Origin: JANQEU01 sp965601455
GTDB taxonomy: Bacteria > Bacteroidota > Bacteroidia > Cytophagales > Cyclobacteriaceae
NCBI GenBank assembly: GCA_965601455.1
Contig: OZ271831.1
Span: 4,526,001-4,590,000, forward strand
DNA length: 64,000 bases
Direction of reading: 5' to 3'
Every line of letters begins with the position of its first letter. Position 1 is the stretch's first letter. Positions 52,991-61,418 of the stretch are shown in pieces. The notes below the pieces were generated by a model, which saw only the letters and a list, made by a program, of their open reading frames with translations, had not been told where the DNA came from and did not search any database. Both the position numbers and the translations under genes were made by a program.

Positions 52991-55900
52991 TTATCGCTTG
53001 AGTATTACAACTCCCTTTTGATTTGGTCCGCCTGTGGTTTCTAAAATGAAATAGTAGTTCCCCTCAGGCAAGTCTGAACCATCATCCCCTTTGCCATCCC
53101 AAATCACATCTTCGTTATTGTACCCGGAAACGCTGTAAACCAGGCGGTTCCACTGATCAAAAACTCTCACCGTGTTTTGTGGATATTCGCCAATCCCATC
53201 AATAATCCACTGATCGTTGATTTGATCCCCATTCGGTGAGAATGCTTCATAGGTAACCAGATCCTCAATTGGTATTTCAATTTCTAACCTGACAGTACCT
53301 TCAACACACTCTTGTGGAGTCCCCGCATCACACACCTGGTAAGTAAACTGATCAACTCCATCGTAATACCTGTCAGGGGTATATAAAACAGTGTTTCCAC
53401 CTTGATAAGTGACTGTACCGTGATCTGGCAATATCACAAAGCTAGTATCAAGTAGTATCCCCTCATTCTCTGGATCCAAGTCATTGGCTATCGGATTGAT
53501 CTCAATTGGTTCAGCATTGTCAATTTCCAATTCAAGTATGTTGGCAATGGGTGGTTCATTGGTGGGAGTGATGTCAAGATCAACCAAGAGCGTCTGACAC
53601 TGAATGGAATCATTAGTATCACATATGGTCACATTTGCCTGGTAGTCGCCAAAGAATAACTCTGGCGGAGCCACCGTGAATATCAACTGATTTCCGCTCA
53701 ATGATGGTATCATCTGGTCAAATTCACCAAGTACAAATCCATCACTTTGTGAATCCCCAAGAATGATTGTATCAGTGAGGACTGTATTTTCTGGTATGGT
53801 ATAGAAAAGGTTGCTTACAGACTCCCCATCCTGCAAGAATAATGGAGCGGAGTTCACATTCACAGTAAATATTTGGAACCAATAATTCTTGCATACCGCG
53901 TCTGGTAATCCATCGTCACATAACTCTATCTGGTACAAATCCACTGATGTCTGATCATCTGAATCGTAAGTAATACAAATGTTATTTCCAGAAAGGTTGG
54001 CTTGGAACGAAGGGTTTCCGGAAATAACAGATTTGGAAGTGAGTGTAGTGTTATCACCATTCGCATCGGAGTACGGCAAACAAACTGACAAATTAGAGTT
54101 TGGATATATGCTAAATTGAAGGGTATCACCCGATCGAATCGGTGCGGCTATATCTGGTGCTACATTTGGAGACACCACATTCAACACCACAGCCAGGTTT
54201 GAACAATTAGAATCATCTGATTCGTCGCAGACGGACAAGATGAAAAAGTCATTGCCGATGTAGTCAGGTGCTGGATTAAATGTAAGACACTTTTGATTGT
54301 CTGAATCCTGCACCACACTTCCATTTGCATTGATCAGACTACCTGGGCTGATGGTAAATGGATCACCCTCCTCATCAAAAACCTCGGTACAAAATTCAAG
54401 GGCTGTATTCTGTGTCAGAAAGAGTCTCAAAGTATCAATCCGTGATCCGGTAGAATCTACAAAGTAGGGAGCATCATTTAAGATATTGACGACGACGTCC
54501 TTAGTGAAAGAATCGCTGATTTTAGTGCCATCGTTCACCGTCAGTGCAACTTTTCTGTTCGATGCAGTGATGCTAGATCCATTGTTGTTGTATTGGATAC
54601 TCGAAATGAGATCATCGTACTGAGTTAGGGTTCGGCTTCCGGAAATTGTCAAAACACCAGTTCCATCATCAAAACTGGAAGTGACACCGGTTTGATCACC
54701 AGTTATGATTAGTGTATCCTGGTCAGATAGATAGTTCGATGTGAATGTCAAAGTAGCACTGACAAGAGTAGAACCATCATCTGAAATAATGAGATTTGAA
54801 TACAGGTTCTCCGGATCGTCACCCTCTGTGTAAGAAATTGCCAGGTTTGGGTCAAAAACCGTCGGTGCCGGGTTCGATTCATTGACAGTGAGGACTACTG
54901 CCGTAGTTGAACAGTTATCCTCATCGCCTGCGTCACAAGCTGATACGTTGAAGAAATCACTACCGGTAAAATCAGTAGTAGGCGTGAATGTGATTTTTTC
55001 CTGTTCAGACTCATCCTGAGAAAGAACCCCATTACCATTTACCAGACTTCCAAAGGAAACGGTGTATGGATTATTCTCCTCATCCGCAACAGTGAATTTC
55101 ATCTCCAGTGAGGTGTTCTCCGTTAAACTCAATCGCAGCGTGTCAACTGCATTTGAAGTAGTAGAATCAATAAAGTATGGGGCATCATTAACTATGTTAA
55201 TAATCACGTCCTTCACAAAAGGAAAACTTTGATTAGTACCATCATCAACTCGCAGTGATACTTTCTTCACAGATGCTTCCACGGTATCAATCGTATTTAG
55301 ATATGATACATTAGCTAGAAGACTTTCGTAATCAGTGATATCCTGTGAGCCACTGATCGTATAGCTCCCAGCGTCGTCATCCCAGGCAATAGTAAATCCA
55401 CTTGTAGATCCACTGATAGTTAATGTATCCTCTTCTCTGTTATAGCCACTGGAAAAGAATAATGCGGCTGAGGCTAGAGTCGTCCCATTATCCGTGATAT
55501 CAATGGATTCATAAAGCGATTTACTCCCTTCATCTTCAGTCCATGTGATTGCTGACGAATTATCACTAATCTGTGGTATCGGGTCGGCAGAAACCACTCC
55601 AAAATTGGTGGCTCCACTTTCATCTACCAACGAAATACATTGACCAGAAGCTAAAGCAAAAACAATTACGCTATCCCCGTCAACCAGTGGAGTTCCAAGA
55701 TCATTAGAGTTCCAAAACCCGCCGGATGCAGTAACTGTATCCTGTTCCCGCAACATGTTGGTTCCATCAAATACATCAATGTATATTTCCGGTGAGCCTG
55801 AAATCTGCCCGGAAAGTGCGGTGTTTCCAACGAAAACAGAATTCAATGTCGGAATATCTGTTCTGCCATCTAGAAATCCAGTACATGCGTCGCACAGATC

Positions 55901-56626
55901 ATCAGCTGTAATCGGACACTGATCCTCTAATACAGCCTTCAAGGCATTCGCACCTGACAAAGACGTTCCATAAATATCTGTTGGTCCTGTTCCATCAAAT
56001 GGACATGTTGAAGTACCTCCGTTTCCAGTTACCTCGGTACTTACGACTACAAAACGCAAGGCGCTATCCGTTGTTACTCCGGGTAAGTCACTAAACGGAA
56101 TAAAAAAGTCGATAAACCAATCATCACCTGAACAATTTACCGTAGTAGTCGAGGAGGTTTCTTGATAGTCGGCTGCACTGTAAGTACCGATGGCAGTGCC
56201 ACAATCAGTAGTACCATCGATATTGTATAAATACACGTTATTGTTATTCGCTGAGGCTCGGGTCACTGCGTATTCAAAACCCACGTTATTTCCTGTACTG
56301 TTTGGATCCTCATCTCCAACAAGACCATCGGTATCAATTAACAAAGAATATGATGAGATATTGGTGTCAAATATCCCACCTAAAAAAGCTGGATCTTTTA
56401 CGGGCTCATTTCCAACTCTAACCCTAACAACAAGACTATCATTTTTAATTAATGCAAAAGCACCATTTCCATCAGCATCAGTGACAATATCAGCATCGGT
56501 GCAACCAGTCGATTCTTCAGATTCCAAAATCGGTAATGGTTTCAGATTGTCTCCCGGATTCACGATCTGAGCCTGGAGTAATAGGTGACTAGCCCATAGA
56601 GCGATAAATAATACTGCGTGTTTCAA
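52991..56626 (-). CDS. Large secreted adhesin with type-B T9SS sorting domain
   Basis: About 1211 aa from a TTG at 56626, which gives a normal signal peptide (KHAVLFIALWASHLLLQAQ) after AAGGATTGAG. A TTG at 56647 is in frame, but it overlaps the promoter match. The N-terminal 250 residues resemble the exported beta-sandwich region of gliding-associated proteins. Two tandem copies of a cadherin/VCBS-like unit follow (about 360-596 and 597-816), each with a SNL-type EG..LYE motif, a VDDGT strand and NDAPYF-VDST. More Ig-like repeats lead to the gliding-motility C-terminal domain (about 1127-1211: SPNGDQINDQWIIDGIGEYP, WDGKGDDGSDLPEGNYYFI). This marks a T9SS cargo exported by the PorP-like partner. 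Confidence 0.88.
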   Translation of the reverse strand: MKHAVLFIALWASHLLLQAQIVNPGDNLKPLPILESEESTGCTDADIVTDADGNGAFALIKNDSLVVRVRVGNEPVKDPAFLGGIFDTNISSYSLLIDTDGLVGDEDPNSTGNNVGFEYAVTRASANNNNVYLYNIDGTTDCGTAIGTYSAADYQETSSTTTVNCSGDDWFIDFFIPFSDLPGVTTDSALRFVVVSTEVTGNGGTSTCPFDGTGPTDIYGTSLSGANALKAVLEDQCPITADDLCDACTGFLDGRTDIPTLNSVFVGNTALSGQISGSPEIYIDVFDGTNMLREQDTVTASGGFWNSNDLGTPLVDGDSVIVFALASGQCISLVDESGATNFGVVSADPIPQISDNSSAITWTEDEGSKSLYESIDITDNGTTLASAALFFSSGYNREEDTLTISGSTSGFTIAWDDDAGSYTISGSQDITDYESLLANVSYLNTIDTVEASVKKVSLRVDDGTNQSFPFVKDVIINIVNDAPYFIDSTTSNAVDTLRLSLTENTSLEMKFTVADEENNPYTVSFGSLVNGNGVLSQDESEQEKITFTPTTDFTGSDFFNVSACDAGDEDNCSTTAVVLTVNESNPAPTVFDPNLAISYTEGDDPENLYSNLIISDDGSTLVSATLTFTSNYLSDQDTLIITGDQTGVTSSFDDGTGVLTISGSRTLTQYDDLISSIQYNNNGSSITASNRKVALTVNDGTKISDSFTKDVVVNILNDAPYFVDSTGSRIDTLRLFLTQNTALEFCTEVFDEEGDPFTISPGSLINANGSVVQDSDNQKCLTFNPAPDYIGNDFFILSVCDESDDSNCSNLAVVLNVVSPNVAPDIAAPIRSGDTLQFSIYPNSNLSVCLPYSDANGDNTTLTSKSVISGNPSFQANLSGNNICITYDSDDQTSVDLYQIELCDDGLPDAVCKNYWFQIFTVNVNSAPLFLQDGESVSNLFYTIPENTVLTDTIILGDSQSDGFVLGEFDQMIPSLSGNQLIFTVAPPELFFGDYQANVTICDTNDSIQCQTLLVDLDITPTNEPPIANILELEIDNAEPIEINPIANDLDPENEGILLDTSFVILPDHGTVTYQGGNTVLYTPDRYYDGVDQFTYQVCDAGTPQECVEGTVRLEIEIPIEDLVTYEAFSPNGDQINDQWIIDGIGEYPQNTVRVFDQWNRLVYSVSGYNNEDVIWDGKGDDGSDLPEGNYYFILETTGGPNQKGVVILKR

Positions 56627-56644
56627 CTTCTCAATCCTTACGGA

Positions 56645-56652
56645 CAAAAATA
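56645..56652 (-). promoter_or_regulatory. Candidate promoter -7 element for the adhesin gene
   Basis: On the minus strand TATTTTTG (56652-56645) fits TAnnTTTG. A TTG at 56677-56675 is 22 bp upstream. A start near 56638 favours TTG 56626 as the adhesin start codon. Confidence 0.42.
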
Positions 56653-56861
56653 GTACAACAAATGCTTAGATTTTCAACATTGTACATTGTGGATACGACA
56701 AACGAGTGGTTTATAACCCCTAGGTGATTTTCATCTTATCGAGAATTGAGGAGAATCATCCCAATAAATTCCATAATTATTTGCCTTAAACGCCATAAAA
56801 TTCTATCTTCCTTATCCACAACTTGTGGTGATAACGAGTTTAATTTTAACCCTTTACGATC

Positions 56862-57053
56862 ATGGACACCAAAGATCAAATAGAAAGTGTGGTTTTCCAC
56901 CAGACGCAATGCCTGAATGCCATTGAGGACCTTAAAAAGATGATAGAAACTCATCATGAAGATAATGCCATCAACAAACTGAAAGACCTGAAGAAAGAAC
57001 TAACAAGATTAACAATACAACTCAGGCAAATCGAAGAAACGATCTCAGCCTAG
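56862..57053 (+). CDS. Small coiled-coil protein (63 aa)
   Basis: A short protein, almost entirely helical and charged with heptad-like Leu/Ile spacing (IEDLKKMIE, INKLKDLKKELTRLTIQLRQIEETI), predicted to be a coiled coil. It starts at an ATG after a 200-bp non-coding region and ends 16 bp before a strong bidirectional terminator, which supports it being a real gene. No family recognised. A 73-aa frame on the opposite strand overlaps it and is rejected. Confidence 0.6.
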   Translation: MDTKDQIESVVFHQTQCLNAIEDLKKMIETHHEDNAINKLKDLKKELTRLTIQLRQIEETISA

Positions 57054-57068
57054 CAGAATATAAAACCC

Positions 57069-57099
57069 AAAAAACCCTTTCATCCGAAAGGGTTTTTTT
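57069..57099. terminator. Bidirectional terminator between the small coiled-coil gene and P5C dehydrogenase
   Basis: AAAAAACCCTTTC and GAAAGGGTTTTTTT form a 13-bp stem with an ATCC loop. A/T-runs on both sides let it end both convergent transcripts. Confidence 0.88.
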
Positions 57100-57122
57100 G
57101 TCTACATAGCTTTTTCCATTCC

Positions 57123-58754
57123 TTATTTTTCATCCATAAAAGGATAGCGATAGTCTACTGGAGGAACAAAGGTCTCTTTTATAGTACGGGTACTCACCCA
57201 TCGCAAGAGGTTCATCATGGCACCCGCTTTGTCGTTGGTTCCCGATCCACGCGCACCTCCAAATGGTTGTTGACCAACCACCGCCCCTGTTGGTTTATCA
57301 TTTATATAGAAGTTGCCAGCACTATTAACAAGCTTTTTTGTTGCAAGCTCAATGGCATAGCGATCTTGTGAAAAAACAGCTCCTGTAAGGGCATAAGGCG
57401 ATGTTTGGTCTACTAATGAAAGCGTTTCCTCAAATCGATCCGACTGGTAAACGTATATAGTGACCACCGGTCCGAAAATTTCTTCGCACATCGTGGCATA
57501 CATCGGGTCTTCAGCCAACAGAATGGTTGGTTCAACAAAATAACCTACCGAATCATCATAACCTCCACCCGCAATTACGGTGACCATTGGATCTTTTTTC
57601 GCACGATCAATATATCCGGTAATCTTCTTGAAGGCCGGTTCTGATATTACTGCATTGAAGAAGTTGCTAAAGTCTTCGGGAGGCCCCATAGCAATGGTTT
57701 TGACGTCTTTCAAAAGCTTCTTTTGTACATCTTCCCATAGATTGTCAGGAATATAAACCCGACTGGCAGCGCTGCACTTCTGACCCTGGAACTCGAAGGC
57801 ACCTCGAAGTATAGCGGTAGCTAGAGCATCCGCTTTAGCTGAATGATGAGCTACAATAAAGTCTTTCCCTCCAGTCTCACCAACAACTCGGGGATAAGAT
57901 CGGTACTTTTCAATGTTCATTCCAATTGTCTTCCAAAGCTGTTGGAAAACACCAGTACTTCCCGTGAAATGTAATCCGGCAAACTCAGGATGTTCGAACA
58001 CCACCTCTCCAAGAACAGGGCCGTCAACATAGATCAGGTTGATCACACCATCTGGTAAGCCGGCCTCCTTAAAAACCTCCATGATCACCTGGGCTGAATA
58101 AACCTGCGGATACGCCGGCTTCCAAATACAGGTATTTCCCATCATAGCCGCAGAAACAGGTAGATTCCCGGCAATTGAGGTGAAATTAAATGGAGTAATA
58201 GCCAACACAAAACCTTCTAGTGGGCGATATTCCAATCGGTTCCACATACCGGCAGCGGAATCTGGTTGAATAGAATAGATCTGCTGCATAAAATAGGCAT
58301 TGAACTTCAGAAAATCTATGAATTCGCATGCCGCATCAATTTCCGCCTGATGGGCAGTTTTAGATTGAGCGAGCATGGTACTGGCATTAATTTTTGCCCG
58401 GTAAGGTCCTGCTATTAATTCCGCTGCTTTCAGAAAAATCGCCGCGCGTTGTTCCCAGGAAAGGTTACTCCAGTCCTCCTTAGCGGCAAGAGCCGCATTG
58501 ATAGCCTGATCAACATGATCCTTATCACCCTCATGAAAATGTCCAAGTGTATGTTGGTGTTCATGAGGAGGGCTCATGCGAATCTTCTTTCCCGTACGTA
58601 TCTCTTCGGCACCAATATACATTGGAATATCAGCCTCCTGCGAACGCATCTGCTCCAACATTTTTTTCAATGAATCTTTCTCCTTTGTCCCCGGCCCGTA
58701 GGATAAAACGGGCTCATTGGAAGGGTAGGGTATTTTGAAATTTCCTTTTATCAT
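57123..58754 (-). CDS. pruA: L-glutamate gamma-semialdehyde (P5C) dehydrogenase
   Basis: This NAD-dependent enzyme oxidises glutamate semialdehyde to glutamate in proline and arginine breakdown. The 543-aa product matches the stand-alone (non-PutA) type. Catalytic Glu293 is in VVGETGGKDF and Cys327 in FQGQKCSAASR. FTGSTGVFQQLWKTIG, TPFNFTSIAGNLP, FQGAFE-type text and NDKPTGAVVGQQPFGGARGSGTNDKAG near the end are P5CDH marks. It is a single-gene unit with its own promoter match upstream and the shared terminator downstream. Confidence 0.95.
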   Translation of the reverse strand: MIKGNFKIPYPSNEPVLSYGPGTKEKDSLKKMLEQMRSQEADIPMYIGAEEIRTGKKIRMSPPHEHQHTLGHFHEGDKDHVDQAINAALAAKEDWSNLSWEQRAAIFLKAAELIAGPYRAKINASTMLAQSKTAHQAEIDAACEFIDFLKFNAYFMQQIYSIQPDSAAGMWNRLEYRPLEGFVLAITPFNFTSIAGNLPVSAAMMGNTCIWKPAYPQVYSAQVIMEVFKEAGLPDGVINLIYVDGPVLGEVVFEHPEFAGLHFTGSTGVFQQLWKTIGMNIEKYRSYPRVVGETGGKDFIVAHHSAKADALATAILRGAFEFQGQKCSAASRVYIPDNLWEDVQKKLLKDVKTIAMGPPEDFSNFFNAVISEPAFKKITGYIDRAKKDPMVTVIAGGGYDDSVGYFVEPTILLAEDPMYATMCEEIFGPVVTIYVYQSDRFEETLSLVDQTSPYALTGAVFSQDRYAIELATKKLVNSAGNFYINDKPTGAVVGQQPFGGARGSGTNDKAGAMMNLLRWVSTRTIKETFVPPVDYRYPFMDEK

Positions 58755-58778
58755 TTTTTCGGGTTACTAATTCGACCG

Positions 58779-58786
58779 CAAACTTA
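58779..58786 (-). promoter_or_regulatory. Candidate promoter -7 element for pruA
   Basis: On the minus strand TAAGTTTG (58786-58779) matches TAnnTTTG, about 25 nt before the ATG. No TTG is found at the right distance, so the -33 part is missing. Confidence 0.38.
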
Positions 58787-58799
58787 ACTAAGCCAGGAT

Positions 58800-59486
58800 C
58801 TAAAGAATAGATTTCAACTCTGAAAGTGAAGCAATCTCATTGTCTGGGTCACTACTTTTATTGGATGTTAAATTAAGCCATATGTTCTTCCACCCAGCCG
58901 ACTTAGCTCCAGCAATATCAGTTGATAGATTATCTCCAATCATAACCACCTCATGAGACAAATGACCTGACAATTCAAGGGCAAAATCAAATATCTCTGG
59001 AGAAGGCTTTTTGTAACCAACCGATTCCGAAGTTATTACATATCGGAAATAGGCATCAATGCCGGATTCCTCTAGTTTAACTTTCTGCGAGTCATTGAAT
59101 CCATTAGTGATAATACTCAATTCGTATTTCTCCGATAGGTAATCCAATGTATCCATTGTTCCGGGAATCAGGTGAGTTTGCCTCGAACAATGTTCGATAA
59201 AGTAATTCGATAGTTCTTCGTACAACGAATCGTCATCCGCACGTTTCTGTAGAATATTCTTAAACCGATACTTCCTAATGTACTGCTTGTCAACTTCTCC
59301 GCGGTTATACTGCGACCAGAGTTGTCCATTAGCATGATGAAAAGCATTGACGAAGGAATCAATGGATCGAAAAAAGAAACCTAACTGGTACTTATCAAAC
59401 ATTTCTGTCAGCGTCAAGCGGGCATTCTTCTCGTAATCCCACAACGTATGATCCAAATCAAAAAACACATGTTTTACTTCCTTCAC
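58800..59486 (-). CDS. YjjG-family HAD nucleotidase
   Basis: A 228-aa HAD-superfamily phosphatase of the YjjG type (noncanonical pyrimidine nucleotidase). Motif I is FFDLDHTLWDYEKNA with nucleophile Asp, motif II ITNGFNDSQK, motif III Lys in SVGYKKPSPEIF, and motif IV VMIGDNLSTDIAGAKSAGW. It should clear modified nucleoside monophosphates in the cytoplasm. It overlaps the ArsR-like gene by 4 bp and is downstream of it in one transcription unit. Confidence 0.9.
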   Translation of the reverse strand: MKEVKHVFFDLDHTLWDYEKNARLTLTEMFDKYQLGFFFRSIDSFVNAFHHANGQLWSQYNRGEVDKQYIRKYRFKNILQKRADDDSLYEELSNYFIEHCSRQTHLIPGTMDTLDYLSEKYELSIITNGFNDSQKVKLEESGIDAYFRYVITSESVGYKKPSPEIFDFALELSGHLSHEVVMIGDNLSTDIAGAKSAGWKNIWLNLTSNKSSDPDNEIASLSELKSIL

Positions 59487-59866
59487 AATCTATAATCCTT
59501 TGCGGCGATTTTATTCGAAGCAAGCTCTCTATTAGAATCCATTACGTCGTGAATCTCTAAGTCACGAAGTAGCTGAGGGTCTTTCATCAGAAATTGAATC
59601 ATTTGGTTTACAATTTCGGATACCTCTTCCTTTAAACTGTAAAACACCCATTGATCTTGTTTACGTACATTTAATAGTCCGGAATTTCTCAAGTAACCCA
59701 TATGTCTTGAGGTTTTAGTTTGAGTAAAATCCAGGATATTTTCCAAATCTGAAATAGTCAATTCTTTATGATGATAGAGTAAGTGAATGATTCTAGCACG
59801 TGACTCGTCAGAGAACGCCTTGAAGATTTGGGTACCGATGGTTAGACTAAAATTCTTGAGTCTCAC
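59483..59866 (-). CDS. ArsR-family winged-helix transcriptional regulator
   Basis: A 127-aa DNA-binding regulator starting at GTG 59866. The ArsR winged helix is clear: FKAFSDESRARIIHLLYHHKELTISDLENIL, then the recognition helix TQTKTSRHMGYLRNSGLLNVRKQDQWVFYSL. No typical Cys metal-binding pair is visible in the recognition region, so the ligand is unknown. It precedes the YjjG gene with a 4-bp overlap and is divergent from the CRD-domain gene 67 bp away. Confidence 0.9.
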   Translation of the reverse strand: MRLKNFSLTIGTQIFKAFSDESRARIIHLLYHHKELTISDLENILDFTQTKTSRHMGYLRNSGLLNVRKQDQWVFYSLKEEVSEIVNQMIQFLMKDPQLLRDLEIHDVMDSNRELASNKIAAKDYRL

Positions 59867-59869
59867 ACC

Positions 59870-59877
59870 TATATTTG
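59870..59877 (+). promoter_or_regulatory. Candidate promoter -7 element for the CRD-domain gene
   Basis: TATATTTG matches TAnnTTTG on the plus strand, about 57 nt before the TTG start at 59934. No -33 TTG at the right distance. Confidence 0.33.
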
Positions 59878-59933
59878 TTAATTGACGTAAAAATTAAAAC
59901 ATTTTTCACGCTTATTGTGTTCTTTAGCAAGCC

Positions 59934-60566
59934 TTGGGATCAATATTAACCAAATCGTCGCTCATTATACTCTTGCTCGTGACATTCACAAAAGGTTACG
60001 GACAAGAGCAGCAGAAAACTGTAATACAGTTCACGGGAGTAGTATTTTCAGCCAAGGACAGCGCTTCAATCATTCCTGGCGTTCACGTTTACGTGCCCAA
60101 AGGAGGTCGTGGAACTACAACTAATCCATACGGATTTTATTCGATGCCTGTGGTAGAAGGTGATAGTGTAATTTTTAGTGCGGTCGGATTTGATAGGTCA
60201 TATTATATCATACCAAAACACGAAAAATCTGAAAGCCTGAAATTGATCGTTTACCTTCCGGAGGATGTTCGATTTCTCGATGAGGTTGAGATTTTTCCAT
60301 ACCCCTCAGAAGCTGCCTTTAAGGCTGCCGTATTGGCTGCTGAAGTTCCAAATCAAAGAGAATTCGACAATATTGATCGATGGATCAACAGTGAGATCAT
60401 GCAAACGATGTACTGGAATCTACCGGCCAGCGGAAATATGAACCACCGGTTTTTTATGCAACAACAGATGAATGCACAGATTTACAGACATCAACCACCG
60501 CAGAATCCGTTGATTAACCCTTTTGCCTGGGCATCCTTCATTCAGTCTTTAAGAAGAAACAGGTAA
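59934..60566 (+). CDS. Secreted carboxypeptidase-regulatory-like domain protein
   Basis: A 210-aa protein from a TTG start, the only start that includes the full signal peptide (hydrophobic about 8-19, cut at GYGQ). Residues about 32-112 form a CarboxypepD_reg-like Ig fold: GVVFSAKDSASIIPGVHVYVPKGGRGTTTNPYGFYSMPV, then the strand VYLPEDV. The C-terminus is helical and rich in Met, Gln and Asn. The role is unknown; such domains often occur in T9SS or SusCD-linked envelope proteins. It stops 1 bp before the decayed dipeptidase. Confidence 0.75.
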   Translation: MGSILTKSSLIILLLVTFTKGYGQEQQKTVIQFTGVVFSAKDSASIIPGVHVYVPKGGRGTTTNPYGFYSMPVVEGDSVIFSAVGFDRSYYIIPKHEKSESLKLIVYLPEDVRFLDEVEIFPYPSEAAFKAAVLAAEVPNQREFDNIDRWINSEIMQTMYWNLPASGNMNHRFFMQQQMNAQIYRHQPPQNPLINPFAWASFIQSLRRNR

Positions 60567-61307
60567 TTAGGTGTCCTGAAGTCGCTTAGCAGTAGCAATC
60601 ACTTCTTCCCAAACACGAAAAGTATTCTTATCACAAATCTTGGCAATGTCCTCCTCAGAATAATCCCTGCGGAGTAACTCTGCTATCAAATTTGGATACT
60701 TGGAAACATCCTTCAATCCCTTCGGCAGACTATCACCTACACCATCAAAATCGGAACCCAGTCCGATATAATCGATTCCTACCAGGTTTTTCACATGATC
60801 AATATGATCGGCGACAATCTTTATGTCCGCATAAACGTCATTTTCTCAAAGCCGTTTTCTGTTCTCCAGTTGATCAGGTCTTCCTCCATTTTTTCCCGGT
60901 TAGCCTGGATTTCGCCTGACAGTAAGCTTGATCCAAAATTAATGTGAATAACTCCCTCGTTTTCTGCAAGTGCCTTGATCAGATGATCTGGCATGTTTCT
61001 ATGGAAATCCGGTGTGAATTTCCTGCAGGAGGAGTATGAAGCTATAACAGGAGCTTCGGTTATTGCCAATGCATCGTTGGCTTAGCTATCGGTAACATGA
61101 TAAATCGGCAAACTCCCTCGCCTCTCCAATCTCCTGGTAACTTGATGGAATATAGATAGACATAAAAGTGCGTCAAGTCCACCAGCTTTTGTTTTCGGAT
61201 AATCGAAATTTCCGGTAGTCTCCACAGAAACGTCTTCTACCGTCTTTTGAAGCATGAACCCCTTTTTTTTTCATTCGATAAGGAAGATCAACATGACCAT
61301 CAATCAT
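60567..61307 (-). pseudogene. Decayed M19 membrane dipeptidase
   Basis: Fragments of one M19 dipeptidase lie in order on the minus strand. The start is MIDGHVDLPYRMKKK (metal-binding HxD) at 61307, which breaks in an A9G4 homopolymer (about 61259-61271). GNFDYPKTKAGGLDA then shifts frame again near 61165 before FMSIYIPSSYQEIGEA. A large block with the bridging Glu and one His is missing near 61080. APVIASYSSCRKFTPDFHRNMPDHLIKAL is intact to 60821, where one base is lost in a GAAAATG run. GLGSDFDGVGDSLPKGL to the stop at 60567 completes it. It is about 740 bp against some 1.1-1.3 kb for the family. It cannot make an active enzyme. Confidence 0.88.
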
Positions 61308-61365
61308 GAATATTTACAAAGGTTTCGGGATTGGATTCCAAATAAAAAAACCAGTTAGATAAAAA

Positions 61366-61395
61366 AACCCTGTTGATCCAATGATCAACAGGGTT
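61366..61395 (-). terminator. Rho-independent terminator of the 61.4-kb lipoprotein gene
   Basis: AACCCTGTTGATC/GATCAACAGGGTT, a perfect 13-bp stem with a 4-nt CAAT loop. Read on the minus strand it is followed by seven T, 24 bp after the stop codon. Confidence 0.92.
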
Positions 61396-61418
61396 CCGTA
61401 TGAGTTTGATTGATTTTA

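Noticed and set aside
54090..55550. Repeats in the adhesin read as a possible mobile element or CRISPR
   Set aside because: The repeats are in frame, protein-level domain repeats with no short regularly spaced direct repeats or terminal inverted repeats.
56688..56820. Chromosome origin (oriC)
   Set aside because: Only two DnaA-box-like sites are present and no dnaA gene or box cluster is nearby. Kept only as a low-interest finding.
56736..56957. 73-aa frame on the minus strand
   Set aside because: It overlaps the better supported 63-aa coiled-coil gene on the plus strand and has no ribosome-binding site or terminator of its own.
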